Shown here in pieces: positions 6,528-14,957 of a stretch of 64,000 nt of DNA. The DNA comes from Agrobacterium arsenijevicii. GTDB lineage: Bacteria; Pseudomonadota; Alphaproteobacteria; Rhizobiales; Rhizobiaceae. How positions within the stretch are numbered: position 1 is the stretch's first letter; each line of letters opens with the position of its first letter. Under the pieces are notes generated by a model. It did not search any database. It had not been told where the DNA came from and saw nothing but the letters and a program-made list of their open reading frames with translations. The stretch covers positions 1-64,000 of the forward strand of contig JWIT01000011.1 of NCBI GenBank assembly GCA_000949895.1. The letters run 5' to 3'. Position numbers and translations under genes: made by a program.

Positions 6528-7421
6528 ATGGACACGCTCACCCGCATCCGCGCCTTTATCGATGTTGTCGAAGCGGAGGGTTTTTCCGCCGCCGCCCGCA
6601 AGACCGGGCGTTCCAAGGCGCTTTTGTCCAAGTATGTCCGGGAATTGGAAGACGATCTCGGCGCGCTGCTTCTCAACCGCACCACCCGGCAATTTTCGCT
6701 GACGGAGGCCGGACACACCTATTACCGCACCGCCTCCGATATTTTGAAGGAGATCGACAACCTTGCCGATCTGGTGCGCGAGAAGAATGCCGATCTGAAG
6801 GGCAAGCTCAGGATCTCGGTTCCGCGCACCTTCATCGATGCCGATGTCGGCCAGAGCCTCATCGATTTCGCCAAGGAAAACCCGGAACTGTCGCTGGAAA
6901 TCGTCGCCGATGACCGATTCGTCGATCTGATCGAGGAAGGTTTCGACCTTGCGATCCGTATAACGCGGCTGGAGGATTCGGGTCTCATCGCCCGCAAGCT
7001 CTCCGATTTCCGGGTCTATGCGGTGGCAACGGCGGATTTCGTCGCCCGGCATGGCCCGCTCGATGGCCCGCAGGATTTTTCCCGCGTGCCCTTCATCATC
7101 GACACCAATACCCGCTTCCATAATACCGTGCGTTATCTCGAACCGGATGGCGGCTCGAACTCCGTTACCATCAGCGGGCCGATCGAGGTGAACAGTCCGC
7201 AGGCAACGCTGCGCGCCGCCCGTGCCGGACTTGGCATCGCCATGGTGCCGGATTTCATCGCAAGGCCTTACATACAGTCCGGCGAGCTGGTGACGCTGTT
7301 CGACGACTATATCTCCAAGGACCGGGGCATCTACGCGGTCTATCCGCACCGCCGTTACCTGCCCGCCAAGGTGCGCAGCTTCGTGGATTATCTCTCCGCA
7401 TGGTTTCGCAAGAGCGGTTGA
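6528..7421 (+). CDS. LysR-family transcriptional regulator
   Basis: The 297-residue protein has the LysR layout: a winged helix-turn-helix in residues 1-60 (TRIRAFIDVVEAEGFSAAARKTGRSKALLSKYV, with the typical A-rich turn), a linker helix, and a substrate-binding domain from about residue 88 (KLRISVPRTFIDADVG ... AGLGIAMVPDFIA). The ATG is preceded by GGAGGG. It is divergent from the odc leader and convergent with the sugar ABC operon, sharing the stem at 7458-7477 with it. LysR proteins commonly control a divergent neighbour, so odc is a candidate target, but no T-N11-A box was confirmed. Confidence 0.9.
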   Translation: MDTLTRIRAFIDVVEAEGFSAAARKTGRSKALLSKYVRELEDDLGALLLNRTTRQFSLTEAGHTYYRTASDILKEIDNLADLVREKNADLKGKLRISVPRTFIDADVGQSLIDFAKENPELSLEIVADDRFVDLIEEGFDLAIRITRLEDSGLIARKLSDFRVYAVATADFVARHGPLDGPQDFSRVPFIIDTNTRFHNTVRYLEPDGGSNSVTISGPIEVNSPQATLRAARAGLGIAMVPDFIARPYIQSGELVTLFDDYISKDRGIYAVYPHRRYLPAKVRSFVDYLSAWFRKSG

Positions 7422-7457
7422 GGAACGATCTTCGTCCTTCGCCCGCAAACAAAAAAA

Positions 7458-7477
7458 CGCCCGCCTTTCGGCGGGCG
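7458..7477 (-). terminator. bidirectional intrinsic terminator
   Basis: An 8-bp stem CGCCCGCC/GGCGGGCG with a 4-base loop is followed on the minus strand by seven Ts, directly after the last gene of the leftward ABC operon. On the plus strand it also ends the LysR gene. Confidence 0.85.
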
Positions 7478-7500
7478 CTTTCCATTGGTCAAACGAATCC

Positions 7501-8454
7501 TCAGAACGGCGAATCCGGGAAGTAGAACTGCTTGGCATTGTCCTTGGTGATGAGCGTCGCGTCGAGAATATACTCGCCGGCAACCGGCACCTGATCATAG
7601 AAATGACCGGCCGTCAGCTGCATGGCGGTCGCCACCATCGCTGGCGGGTAGAGCACGTCGACCGGCACCAGCTTGTCGCCGTCCATGACCTTCTTGATCA
7701 TGTCCTTGGAGCCGGCGCCCGCAACGATATACTTGATATCGGTGCGTTTCGCCTGCTGGATCGCTTCCAGCACGCCGATCGCCATGTCGTCGTCCTGACA
7801 CCAGACCACGTCGATCTTCTTGTATTTGGTCAGGTAGTCCTGCATCACGCGGAAGGCGTCGTCGCGGTTCCAGTTGCCGTATTGGCGGTCGAGAACCTTG
7901 ACGCTGGAACCGGCGATACCCTTGTCGAAACCATCCTGGCGCTGTTGGTCGATCGGGATCGGCAGACCGCGAATGACCACCACTTCCGCGTCAGGTGTGG
8001 TTTTCTTGATGTATTCGCCCGCCACCTGTCCGAGTGCCGGATTGTTACCCGCGACGTAGAGATCGCGGATCGAATTGTCGTTGACGCTCGGCGCGCGGTC
8101 GACGAGCGCTACGAAGGTGCCCTTGTCCTTGATTTCCTTGATGGCGTTGACGAGCGGATCGGGATCCGACGGCAGCACGACCAGTGCGTCCAGCCCCTGC
8201 ACGGCAAGATCCTGAAGCGCGTTTGCCTGGTTGGCGGCATCCGGCGAGGTCTTGACGATGATGTTCAGGCCCGGATGCTCCTTCATCAGAAGCTTTGCCA
8301 CCCGCTCGGCATGATAAACGACGCCCGCCGTCCAGCCATGGTCGGCCGCCGGAATGGACACGCCGATCGTTACCTTCTTCTCCTGCGCATGGGCAGAGCC
8401 CGCAAGGACGGCAGCCAGCGCAGCAAACGCCACGCCGATGAATTTTCTACGCAT
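7501..8454 (-). CDS. sugar ABC transporter, periplasmic binding protein
   Basis: The 317-residue protein has a Sec signal peptide (MRRKFIGVAFAALAAVLAG, cleavage after AHA) and the type I periplasmic binding fold of the ribose/xylose group: KVTIGVSIPAADHGWTAGV, the LAVQGLDALVVLPSDPD hinge, GQVAGEYI, and DVVWCQDDDMAIGVLEAI. It captures a sugar in the periplasm for the permease and ATPase encoded just upstream. Here the binding protein is the last gene of the operon, not the first. The sugar is not identifiable from sequence. It ends at a strong terminator. Confidence 0.9.
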   Translation of the reverse strand: MRRKFIGVAFAALAAVLAGSAHAQEKKVTIGVSIPAADHGWTAGVVYHAERVAKLLMKEHPGLNIIVKTSPDAANQANALQDLAVQGLDALVVLPSDPDPLVNAIKEIKDKGTFVALVDRAPSVNDNSIRDLYVAGNNPALGQVAGEYIKKTTPDAEVVVIRGLPIPIDQQRQDGFDKGIAGSSVKVLDRQYGNWNRDDAFRVMQDYLTKYKKIDVVWCQDDDMAIGVLEAIQQAKRTDIKYIVAGAGSKDMIKKVMDGDKLVPVDVLYPPAMVATAMQLTAGHFYDQVPVAGEYILDATLITKDNAKQFYFPDSPF

Positions 8455-8542
8455 AGTCTCTTTCCTCCCAAGACCGGGGCGTTCCTCCTCTTAACAACCG
8501 CGCCTGCCCCACATAGCGCGGCCAAACTCCCCATCCTCCCGG

Positions 8543-9544
8543 CTACTTGCGGCTCAAAGAGCGCTGCACCAGCATGGCGATGATGATGATCGCGCCCTGA
8601 ATGGCGCCGATCAGATATTCGCTGACGAAGTTCGACAGGATCATGATGTTGCCGACGATCTCCAGAATGAAGGCGCCGCAGATTGTGCCCCAGATGCGCC
8701 CGACACCGCCCCGGAGTGCCGTGCCGCCGACGACGACGGCCGTGATGGCCTGCAGCTCCCACAACATGCCTGTCGTGGCAGATGTGGAGGCAAGACGCGG
8801 CACGTAAAGCAGAACGGCAACAGCGACGCAAAGCCCCTGAACGACATAGGCAATCGTGCGGACCCGGACGACAGAAATGCCGGAATAACGCGCCACATCC
8901 TCACTGGAACCCACCGCCGTCAGATGCCTGCCGTAACGGGTGCGGTAAAGCACGAAAGCGGCGATGGCGGCCGTGACGAAGATGACGATGACCGGCACCG
9001 GCACACCGAAGACGTTACCGAAATAGACCGGACGATAAAGCGTCTGGATTTCCGGGTTGCGCAGCGTGATCGCGCCGCCCTGCGACAGCCAGGTGGTCAG
9101 CCCGCGATAAATGCCCATTGTGCCGAGCGTGGCGATGAAAGGCTCGATGCGACCGATGGTGGTGATGAGACCGTTTGCCAGTCCGCAAGCGGCACCGATG
9201 GCGATGGCCAACGCCATGGCGGCCAGCAGCATCACCAACGGATTGGCAATGACGCCGCTGTTCATGAACAGGATCATCAGGCTGGCGACAAAAGCGACCA
9301 TCGCGCCGACGGACAGATCAAGCCCGCCGGATGTGATGACATAGGTGGCGCCAAGCGCGATGATGGCGATGAAGGCGCTGCGGGTCACGACATTCAGAAG
9401 ATTGTCGATGCCGATGAAATTCGGATTGGCGATGGTGCCGAGCACCAGCAGCAAAGCCAGCGCCACAAAGGGCGCGACGGCGCGCAGGTCCCAGTCTTTC
9501 GAGGTCTTCGGCGTTTTGCCGTTATCAAGTGCGGCCTCAGTCAT
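8543..9544 (-). CDS. sugar ABC transporter, permease (RbsC-like)
   Basis: This 333-residue inner-membrane protein has about eight to ten hydrophobic segments and the branched-chain-type permease motifs of the ribose group: GATYVITSGGLDLSVGAMVAF, ANGLITTIGRIEPFIATLGTMGIYRG, and AITAVVVGGTALRGGVGRIWG. It forms the membrane channel for the binding protein at 7501-8454 and the double ATPase at 9597-11120. The N-terminus up to residue 30 is polar (MTEAALDNGKTPKTSKDWD). It lies 52 bases after the ATPase gene. Confidence 0.9.
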   Translation of the reverse strand: MTEAALDNGKTPKTSKDWDLRAVAPFVALALLLVLGTIANPNFIGIDNLLNVVTRSAFIAIIALGATYVITSGGLDLSVGAMVAFVASLMILFMNSGVIANPLVMLLAAMALAIAIGAACGLANGLITTIGRIEPFIATLGTMGIYRGLTTWLSQGGAITLRNPEIQTLYRPVYFGNVFGVPVPVIVIFVTAAIAAFVLYRTRYGRHLTAVGSSEDVARYSGISVVRVRTIAYVVQGLCVAVAVLLYVPRLASTSATTGMLWELQAITAVVVGGTALRGGVGRIWGTICGAFILEIVGNIMILSNFVSEYLIGAIQGAIIIIAMLVQRSLSRK

Positions 9545-9596
9545 ATTTCCCCTCAGTTGTCTTTTCTTCAGGCCATTTCCGCCGGGACATCAGCCC

Positions 9597-11120
9597 TCAG
9601 GCAACTTCCTGCGTGTGAACGCCTGTCGCGAGCGCCACGATATCGTTTTCGGTCATGCGTTCGCCTGCCACCTCGCCGACAATCCTGCCGGAGCGCATCA
9701 CAAGCACGCGGTCGCAAATGCCGATCAGTTCCGGCATCTCCGAGGAGACGACGATGATCGATCGCCCCTCATCCGCAAGCTTGGCGATAAAGCGGTAGAT
9801 CTGCTCCTTGGTGCCGATATCGATACCGCGCGTCGGCTCGTCGATAATGACGATGGACGGATCGAGCAGCATCATCTTGGCAAGTAGCAGCTTCTGCTGG
9901 TTGCCACCGGAAAGCTGGCCCGCGAGCAAGTCCTTGCTGCCGGTGCGGATGTCGAAATCACGCACCGCATCGTCAAGCGCCTGCGCCTCCCGGCGGATAT
10001 CGATCTGGAACAGCCGGCTGAATTTGTCGAGCGAAGCGAGTGTCAGATTGACTCGCAAATCCTTGGTCAGCAGCAATCCCTTGCCCTTGCGGTCCTCGCT
10101 CAGATAAACGATCCCGGCCTTCAGGCTGTCTTCCGCTTTCGCAAAATGTACCGGCCTGCCGAGATGGCGGATCGTGCCCCGCCCAGGACGCAGGCCAAGC
10201 ACGCCCTCCATAAGCTCCGTTCTGCCCGCCCCGACCAGACCCGCAAAACCAAGGATTTCCCCTTTGCGCAGGCTGAAACCGGCATCCTGCGCATAACCGG
10301 GAACGGTGAAATGCTCCACCTGCAAGACAGGCTCGTGCTCACCGCCGGCATTTCGGTCCGGATAGAGCTTTGCGACATCGCGCCCCACCATCAGCCGCGC
10401 CATATCGGCCGGCTCCAGCGCCGATGCCGGATGCGAGGCGACCAGCCTGCCATCGCGCAGGACCGTCACGCGGTCGGCGATCTCCTTCACCTCCGGCAGG
10501 CGGTGCGAAATATAAAGTACGGCCACGCCCTTTGCCCTGATGTCGCGGATGACGTTCAGGAGCGCGTCGGTTTCGATGGGCGTGAGGCTTGCAGTTGGTT
10601 CGTCGAAAATGACGACGCGATGCGGCACCAGCAGAACGCGGGCAATCTGCACCAGTTGCCGCTGGGCAATCGACAGGCTGCCGACGACGGCATCCGGATC
10701 GATCGTGCCGCCAAGCTCGGCTATCGCCCTGCGGGCGCCGGCACGCATGGCGCGGTCGTCCATCATCGGGCCTCTGCGCAACTCGCGACCAAGATAGATG
10801 TTCTGGGCCACCGTCAGATCAGGAGCCAGCAATATTTCCTGATGCACAAGAACAATGCCGCGATGTTCGGCATCCACCGGCCCGCTTAGCGCAATGGCCT
10901 CGCCGTCGATCCTGATTTCGCCGCCCGACGGCTTCTCATTACCGGCAAGCAGCTTCATCAGCGTCGACTTGCCGGCACCATTCTCGCCGATGATGGCGTG
11001 AACCTCGCCGGCGCGCACGGTAATCTCTATATCCTTCAGAACCTGTACGGGACCGAAAGATTTGGACAGGCCGACAGTCCGTATAAGGGCATGATCTGGA
11101 GATGAGTCAGCATAAGCCAT
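9597..11120 (-). CDS. sugar ABC transporter, double ATPase (RbsA-like)
   Basis: The 507-residue protein has two ABC domains in tandem, as in RbsA, XylG and MglA. The first has a normal Walker A (GENGAGKSTLMKLLAG, about residue 43), signature LSIAQRQLVQIAR and Walker B VVIFDEPTASL. The second has a degenerate Walker A (GLVGAGRTELMEGVLG) but a good signature (LSGGNQQKLLLAK) and Walker B (IVIIDEPTRGID), as normal for the family. It is the first gene of the operon and drives import by the permease and binding protein downstream. A 312-base promoter region precedes it. Confidence 0.92.
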   Translation of the reverse strand: MAYADSSPDHALIRTVGLSKSFGPVQVLKDIEITVRAGEVHAIIGENGAGKSTLMKLLAGNEKPSGGEIRIDGEAIALSGPVDAEHRGIVLVHQEILLAPDLTVAQNIYLGRELRRGPMMDDRAMRAGARRAIAELGGTIDPDAVVGSLSIAQRQLVQIARVLLVPHRVVIFDEPTASLTPIETDALLNVIRDIRAKGVAVLYISHRLPEVKEIADRVTVLRDGRLVASHPASALEPADMARLMVGRDVAKLYPDRNAGGEHEPVLQVEHFTVPGYAQDAGFSLRKGEILGFAGLVGAGRTELMEGVLGLRPGRGTIRHLGRPVHFAKAEDSLKAGIVYLSEDRKGKGLLLTKDLRVNLTLASLDKFSRLFQIDIRREAQALDDAVRDFDIRTGSKDLLAGQLSGGNQQKLLLAKMMLLDPSIVIIDEPTRGIDIGTKEQIYRFIAKLADEGRSIIVVSSEMPELIGICDRVLVMRSGRIVGEVAGERMTENDIVALATGVHTQEVA

Positions 11121-11293
11121 TTGCCGTCACCGGTATCCGGCACGAACGAACGGCACTTGCGCCTCGATTTTACTTGAAATGACCATCTGCGAACCCCTCC
11201 CAAAGCTCTGGGAAGAAGCTAACGTCCGTTTTGAGGTACGTAAAGCAAATTTCGTTGGTCTTTTAGAATACACTCAAATTTGACCGGAGCGGC

Positions 11294-11308
11294 CACCCTG
11301 ACAGGGTG
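11294..11308. promoter_or_regulatory. perfect palindrome CACCCTG-A-CAGGGTG
   Basis: Two perfect 7-base arms around a single centre base lie about 175 bases upstream of the ABC operon start. Position and symmetry suggest a repressor site. There is no T-tract after it in the direction that would make it a terminator. No regulator gene lies in this operon. Confidence 0.35.
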
Positions 11309-11336
11309 CAAAAATCCGGTCATGACACCGGGGAAA

Positions 11337-11359
11337 GGCCGCCCGCAGACCGGACGGCC
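11337..11359 (-). terminator. intrinsic terminator of gap
   Basis: An 8-bp stem (GGCCGTCC pairing with GGGCGGCC, one G-T pair) is followed on the minus strand by TTT, 73 bases past the GAPDH stop codon. Confidence 0.5.
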
Positions 11360-11432
11360 GTGACTAATTGGTGAAGCAGGTTGGCGGAGCGCATTCCCGG
11401 CGCGAAAGCAACCCGAAACGTACCCGTCTTGC

Positions 11433-12440
11433 CTAACCGGCGCGCATGATGTGCGCTGCCAGATCGAGGCAACGGCAGGCATAACCCCATTCGTTGTCAT
11501 ACCAGGCAACAAGTTTGGTCAAACCACCTTCGGTTTGCATGCCGGCGAGCGCATCGAAGATCGAGGAATGTGGATTGCCGCGCATGTCAGTCGAGACCAC
11601 GGGCTCGTCGCAATAGGCCAGGATGCCTTTCATACCGTTCGCAGCCTCGGCCCGGATCATCGCGCATATGTCCTTATAAGACACGTTTTCCCTGAAACGG
11701 CAGGTGAGATCGATCATCGATACGTCCGAGATCGGTACGCGCACCGCCAGACCGTTGATCCGGCCATTCAGCTCGGGCACCACCCTGCCGACCATGCGCG
11801 CAGCACCAGTTGTCGCCGGGATGATATTCTCGAGGATGCCACGCCCGAAACGCCAGTCCTTGCGCGCCACGCCATCAACCGTATTCTGGCTCGACGTCGT
11901 CGCGTGAACCGTCAGCATCAGCGCCTCTTCGAGACCGAAGGCGTCGTTCAACGCCTTGGCAAGCGGCGCGACACAATTGGTGGTGCATGAGGCGTTCGAG
12001 ACAATGGCTTCGCCGGCATAGCCGTTCGCATTCACGCCCATCACGAACACAGGGGTGTTATCCTCCGGCGGCGCCGAAAGCAGGACCTTGCTTGCACCGG
12101 CAGCAAGATGTCCTTCCACCGCCTTCCCTGTCAGGAAAAAGCCGGTCGATTCGATGACGACATCGACGCCCACCTCGCCCCAACCGATTGCGCCCGGCTC
12201 CCGCTCGCTGAAGGCACGGAGCCTGTCGCCATCGATAACAAGCGCGCCGTCCGAGGTGGATATGCTGCCCTTGAAGCCGCCGTGAACACTGTCATACTTG
12301 AGGAGATAAGCGAGATGATCGATCGGCAGCAGATCGTTGATCGCCACGATCTCGATGTCGTCGCGCGCCATCGCGGCCCGCAGAACGGTCCGGCCAATAC
12401 GGCCGAAGCCGTTAATGCCGATACGGATTTTGTCAGTCAT
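11433..12440 (-). CDS. gap: type I glyceraldehyde-3-phosphate dehydrogenase
   Basis: The 335-residue enzyme oxidises glyceraldehyde 3-phosphate to 1,3-bisphosphoglycerate with NAD(P). The Rossmann motif is IRIGINGFGRIGR at the N-terminus. The catalytic cysteine is in IVSNASCTTNCVAPL (about residue 152) and the catalytic histidine in LMLTVHATTS. Phosphate-site and C-terminal motifs are IIPATTGAARMVG, LNGRINGLAVRVP and WYDNEWGYACR. SSQNTVDG follows the histidine where other members often have TATQ or NDQ. The frame is open 37 codons upstream, but MTDKIRIGI matches the family start. It is not with other glycolytic genes but is divergent from a TetR regulator, so it may be a second, conditionally used copy. 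Confidence 0.93.
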   Translation of the reverse strand: MTDKIRIGINGFGRIGRTVLRAAMARDDIEIVAINDLLPIDHLAYLLKYDSVHGGFKGSISTSDGALVIDGDRLRAFSEREPGAIGWGEVGVDVVIESTGFFLTGKAVEGHLAAGASKVLLSAPPEDNTPVFVMGVNANGYAGEAIVSNASCTTNCVAPLAKALNDAFGLEEALMLTVHATTSSQNTVDGVARKDWRFGRGILENIIPATTGAARMVGRVVPELNGRINGLAVRVPISDVSMIDLTCRFRENVSYKDICAMIRAEAANGMKGILAYCDEPVVSTDMRGNPHSSIFDALAGMQTEGGLTKLVAWYDNEWGYACRCLDLAAHIMRAG

Positions 12441-12605
12441 CGGTTGCCCTTCGTGTCTAGACAAAGAAAAGGTGCGTGCTTCCGCACGCCTACGCGGCCC
12501 GGAGCGCTGTAGGTCGCAACGCATACGTCTGCCTGCCACCCGCTGCTTCAAGAGGGATTGTTTTCCGCACCGCGTATTTTTATACTAGATCGCACAAAAA
12601 TACGG

Positions 12606-12623
12606 CGCAACGAATTTATTGCG
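12606..12623. promoter_or_regulatory. candidate TetR operator between gap and tetR
   Basis: CGCAA-N8-TTGCG is a perfect inverted repeat 13 bases upstream of the tetR ATG, in the intergenic region shared with the divergent gap gene. TetR proteins usually repress their own and the divergent promoter from such a site. Confidence 0.5.
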
Positions 12624-12636
12624 AAATGGTACAAAA

Positions 12637-13266
12637 ATGACAGAAAAGTCTTCCCGAGGGCGTCCCCGCCAATATGACGCCAGGGCTGCGCTTGATGCCG
12701 CACTCCTTGAATTCCGGCGTCACGGCTACTCGGCCACATCGCTCGACCACCTGTCGGAGGCGACGAAAATGGCTCGGCCGAGCCTTTATGCGGCCTTCGG
12801 CAACAAGCGCGCCATCTACCTGCGGGCGGTTGCACAACATATCGAGGACAGCGCGGAGCGACGGAACCATGCGCTCTTTTCCGAAGCATCGCTCGCAAAG
12901 GCGCTGAATGACTACTTCATGAGAATTATCGCCATCTATTCGGAAGGTGATGACTACCCGCTTGGCTGCCCGGTGCTCAGCGTCATTACCGGCGAGGCAA
13001 CCGCCGATCCGGTGATGGGCGCCGAACTGTCTGCCGCTCTCGGCCGAACCGATGCGCGGTTTCGTGCCCGGATCGTCGCGGCGCGCGACGATGCCCAGCT
13101 GCCGCCCGAGGTCGACATCGATGCCGCCGCCGACATGCTGGCCGCCCTGCAGCACAGCCTTGCGCAACGCGCCCGCGCGGGCACCGCCCGGCCGGAACTG
13201 GAGCGCATTGCCCGCAATAGTATTGCGCTGATCCTCAAGGCTGCGGGTGCCACCCAGACTTTATAG
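12637..13266 (+). CDS. TetR/AcrR-family transcriptional regulator
   Basis: The 209-residue protein has an N-terminal TetR DNA-binding domain: ALDAALLEFRRHGYSATSLDHLSEATKMARPSLYAAFGNKRAIYLRAV, with the family pattern ..LYAAFG.K..., followed by a helical ligand-binding domain including a TetR_C-like region (GCPVLSVITGEATADPVMGAEL). An in-frame TTG at 12619 would add six residues but lies within the operator repeat, so the ATG is preferred. It is divergent from gap and convergent with the PAS-GGDEF gene. Its ligand is unknown. Confidence 0.88.
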   Translation: MTEKSSRGRPRQYDARAALDAALLEFRRHGYSATSLDHLSEATKMARPSLYAAFGNKRAIYLRAVAQHIEDSAERRNHALFSEASLAKALNDYFMRIIAIYSEGDDYPLGCPVLSVITGEATADPVMGAELSAALGRTDARFRARIVAARDDAQLPPEVDIDAAADMLAALQHSLAQRARAGTARPELERIARNSIALILKAAGATQTL

Positions 13267-13283
13267 GCGTCGAGGCGACTGTA

Positions 13284-14789
13284 TCAGAGAAGGCGCTTCA
13301 GGGATGCGGCTTCCGGCTGCGGGGAAGCCTTCGTTGTGTCGCTATTGTCGGCAGACCTGTTGCGCAGGGCGGCATAATAGGCGTTTTTATGCTCGTACAT
13401 ATGCATATCGGCACGGCGCACCAGCGACTCCATCGTCTCGCCGGCCTCGCTGGTTGCCACACCGAGCGAAACGCTGAGCGGCGCGCTGGAGTAAAACTGA
13501 TTGTTGATCTTCAGCAGCTCATAAACGGTATCGACCATCGCGGCAGCGATCTGCTTGTCGGCGCCGGGCAAAAGGATCGCGAATTCGTCGCCGCCGATGC
13601 GCGCGGCGTGGTTCGGCGCGGTGACGACGCCGTTCAGGACCTCACCCAGACGCCGCAACAGCGCATCGCCGGCATCGTGCCCGAGCTTGTCGTTGGCATC
13701 CTTCAGGCCATTGAGATCGATGACGATGGCCGAAACGGGCCGGACCGTGCTGCGCTCCAGCCGGTTCATCTCGTCCGAATAGAAGGCGCGATTGTGCAGC
13801 TTGGTCAGCACGTCATGCTTGCCGAGATATTCGAGATAGGCTTCCGCCTTCTTGCGCGCCGTAATGTCTGTCAGCGCAACCTGCACCAGCGACCAGTCAT
13901 GTTCATGGCCGGGAAAAACGGAGAAATGCAGCAATACATGCCGCTCCGACCCATCCAGCGCGTAGTTCACCACCTCGCGGTGGTGGTTGAGATTGCCGTT
14001 CCAAAGCTCCATCAGCTGTTCGCGGAAGGGCTTTTCCATTTCACCACGGAAAATATCGCCAAGCCGCTGCAACAGCACCTGCCGGTCCGGTGCGCAAAAC
14101 AGGTCCAGCGTCGCCCGGTTGACGTCGATCACGCGGATTTCGCTCATGCATTGCCGCACGAATTCGGGATGCACATCCATGAACACCCGGAAATCGACGA
14201 TGCCGCGTTCCCTGACCTCCTCAATCAATCGCCGAACCCGGCTGAAATCCTCAACCCACAGGGAAACCGGCGAATGTCTGAACATGCCTTCGGCATAGCG
14301 GCGGTTGAAAAGCTCCTTGCGGCGGGCTTCCTCGCGTTCCGTTACATCCTCGGTGGTCAACAGCAACCGCCCTAGCGTCTGTTCATGACCCGGAATGACC
14401 GCGCCGCGCAGCTGGATATCCAGCCGCTTTCCGCCGATCGAATAATTGACGGCATTGCTGATGAATTCCGTCTTTCCAGCCCAAAGCTCGGAAAGCTCGT
14501 TCACATGGCTTTCGAGCATGTCGTCGCGAAAAATCCGGTGCAGATTGTCGACGAGATGCGCCTGATCGCGCGCCTCGAACAGCTCCAGCGTTTTGGCATT
14601 GACCTGAACGACGCGGATTTTCTGCGAACACGCCGCCACCCGCGACAAATCCTCCAGCAAAAATGCCCGGATATCCTCGACGCCCTGCGCCCGCCAGATA
14701 TCGAACTGGCTTTTCACCTCGCTGAAATCCTCGATCCACATCGCCACGGGAGCAAGATTGAAGATATTGGTATCGATGGTTTCAATCAT
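13284..14789 (-). CDS. diguanylate cyclase with two PAS-like domains
   Basis: This 501-residue cytoplasmic protein carries two similar N-terminal PAS-like sensor repeats: NLAPVAMWIEDFSEVKSQFD in the first and SPVSLWVEDFSRVRRLIEE in the second. Each has IRVxxVNxxTLxLF. A GGDEF domain follows (HDVLTKLHNRAFYSDEMNR, VIDLNGLKDANDKLGHDAGD, RIGGDEFAILLPGAD near residue 400). The intact GGDEF motif predicts synthesis of c-di-GMP from two GTP. No RxxD inhibitory site is seen five residues before GGDEF. No membrane segment is present. The start MIETIDTNIF is preferred to an upstream ATG because the extra 42 residues look non-coding. Confidence 0.88.
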   Translation of the reverse strand: MIETIDTNIFNLAPVAMWIEDFSEVKSQFDIWRAQGVEDIRAFLLEDLSRVAACSQKIRVVQVNAKTLELFEARDQAHLVDNLHRIFRDDMLESHVNELSELWAGKTEFISNAVNYSIGGKRLDIQLRGAVIPGHEQTLGRLLLTTEDVTEREEARRKELFNRRYAEGMFRHSPVSLWVEDFSRVRRLIEEVRERGIVDFRVFMDVHPEFVRQCMSEIRVIDVNRATLDLFCAPDRQVLLQRLGDIFRGEMEKPFREQLMELWNGNLNHHREVVNYALDGSERHVLLHFSVFPGHEHDWSLVQVALTDITARKKAEAYLEYLGKHDVLTKLHNRAFYSDEMNRLERSTVRPVSAIVIDLNGLKDANDKLGHDAGDALLRRLGEVLNGVVTAPNHAARIGGDEFAILLPGADKQIAAAMVDTVYELLKINNQFYSSAPLSVSLGVATSEAGETMESLVRRADMHMYEHKNAYYAALRNRSADNSDTTKASPQPEAASLKRLL

Positions 14790-14897
14790 ACGGGCAGTCT
14801 TCTTCAGGATGAATGCGGGCGGATGCCGAAATCGTGCGGCGCAGCGATTGCCGACCGCATATTGGGATTTATTAGGGATATTCGATTTAACGCAAGC

Positions 14898-14932
14898 ATT
14901 TATCGCGCAAGCCATCGGTTTGCGCGATAAAT
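14898..14932 (-). terminator. 13-bp stem-loop between allE-like and GGDEF genes
   Basis: A perfect 13-bp inverted repeat ATTTATCGCGCAA/TTGCGCGATAAAT with a 9-base loop sits 25 bases beyond the stop codon of the ureidoglycine aminohydrolase gene. No T-tract follows. It probably ends that transcript or stabilises its 3' end. Confidence 0.5.
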
Positions 14933-14957
14933 CTCGGTTTCGCTAAGGTATCGCCCG

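Larger units (their letters stand above)
11121..11432 (-). promoter_or_regulatory. promoter region of the sugar ABC operon
   Basis: This 312-base gap holds the operon's upstream region, the odd-length palindrome at 11294-11308, and the terminator of the gap gene at 11337-11359. An AT-rich stretch (about 11220-11285) is the likely promoter, but no convincing -35/-10 pair was fixed. No gene was seen in it. Confidence 0.45.
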
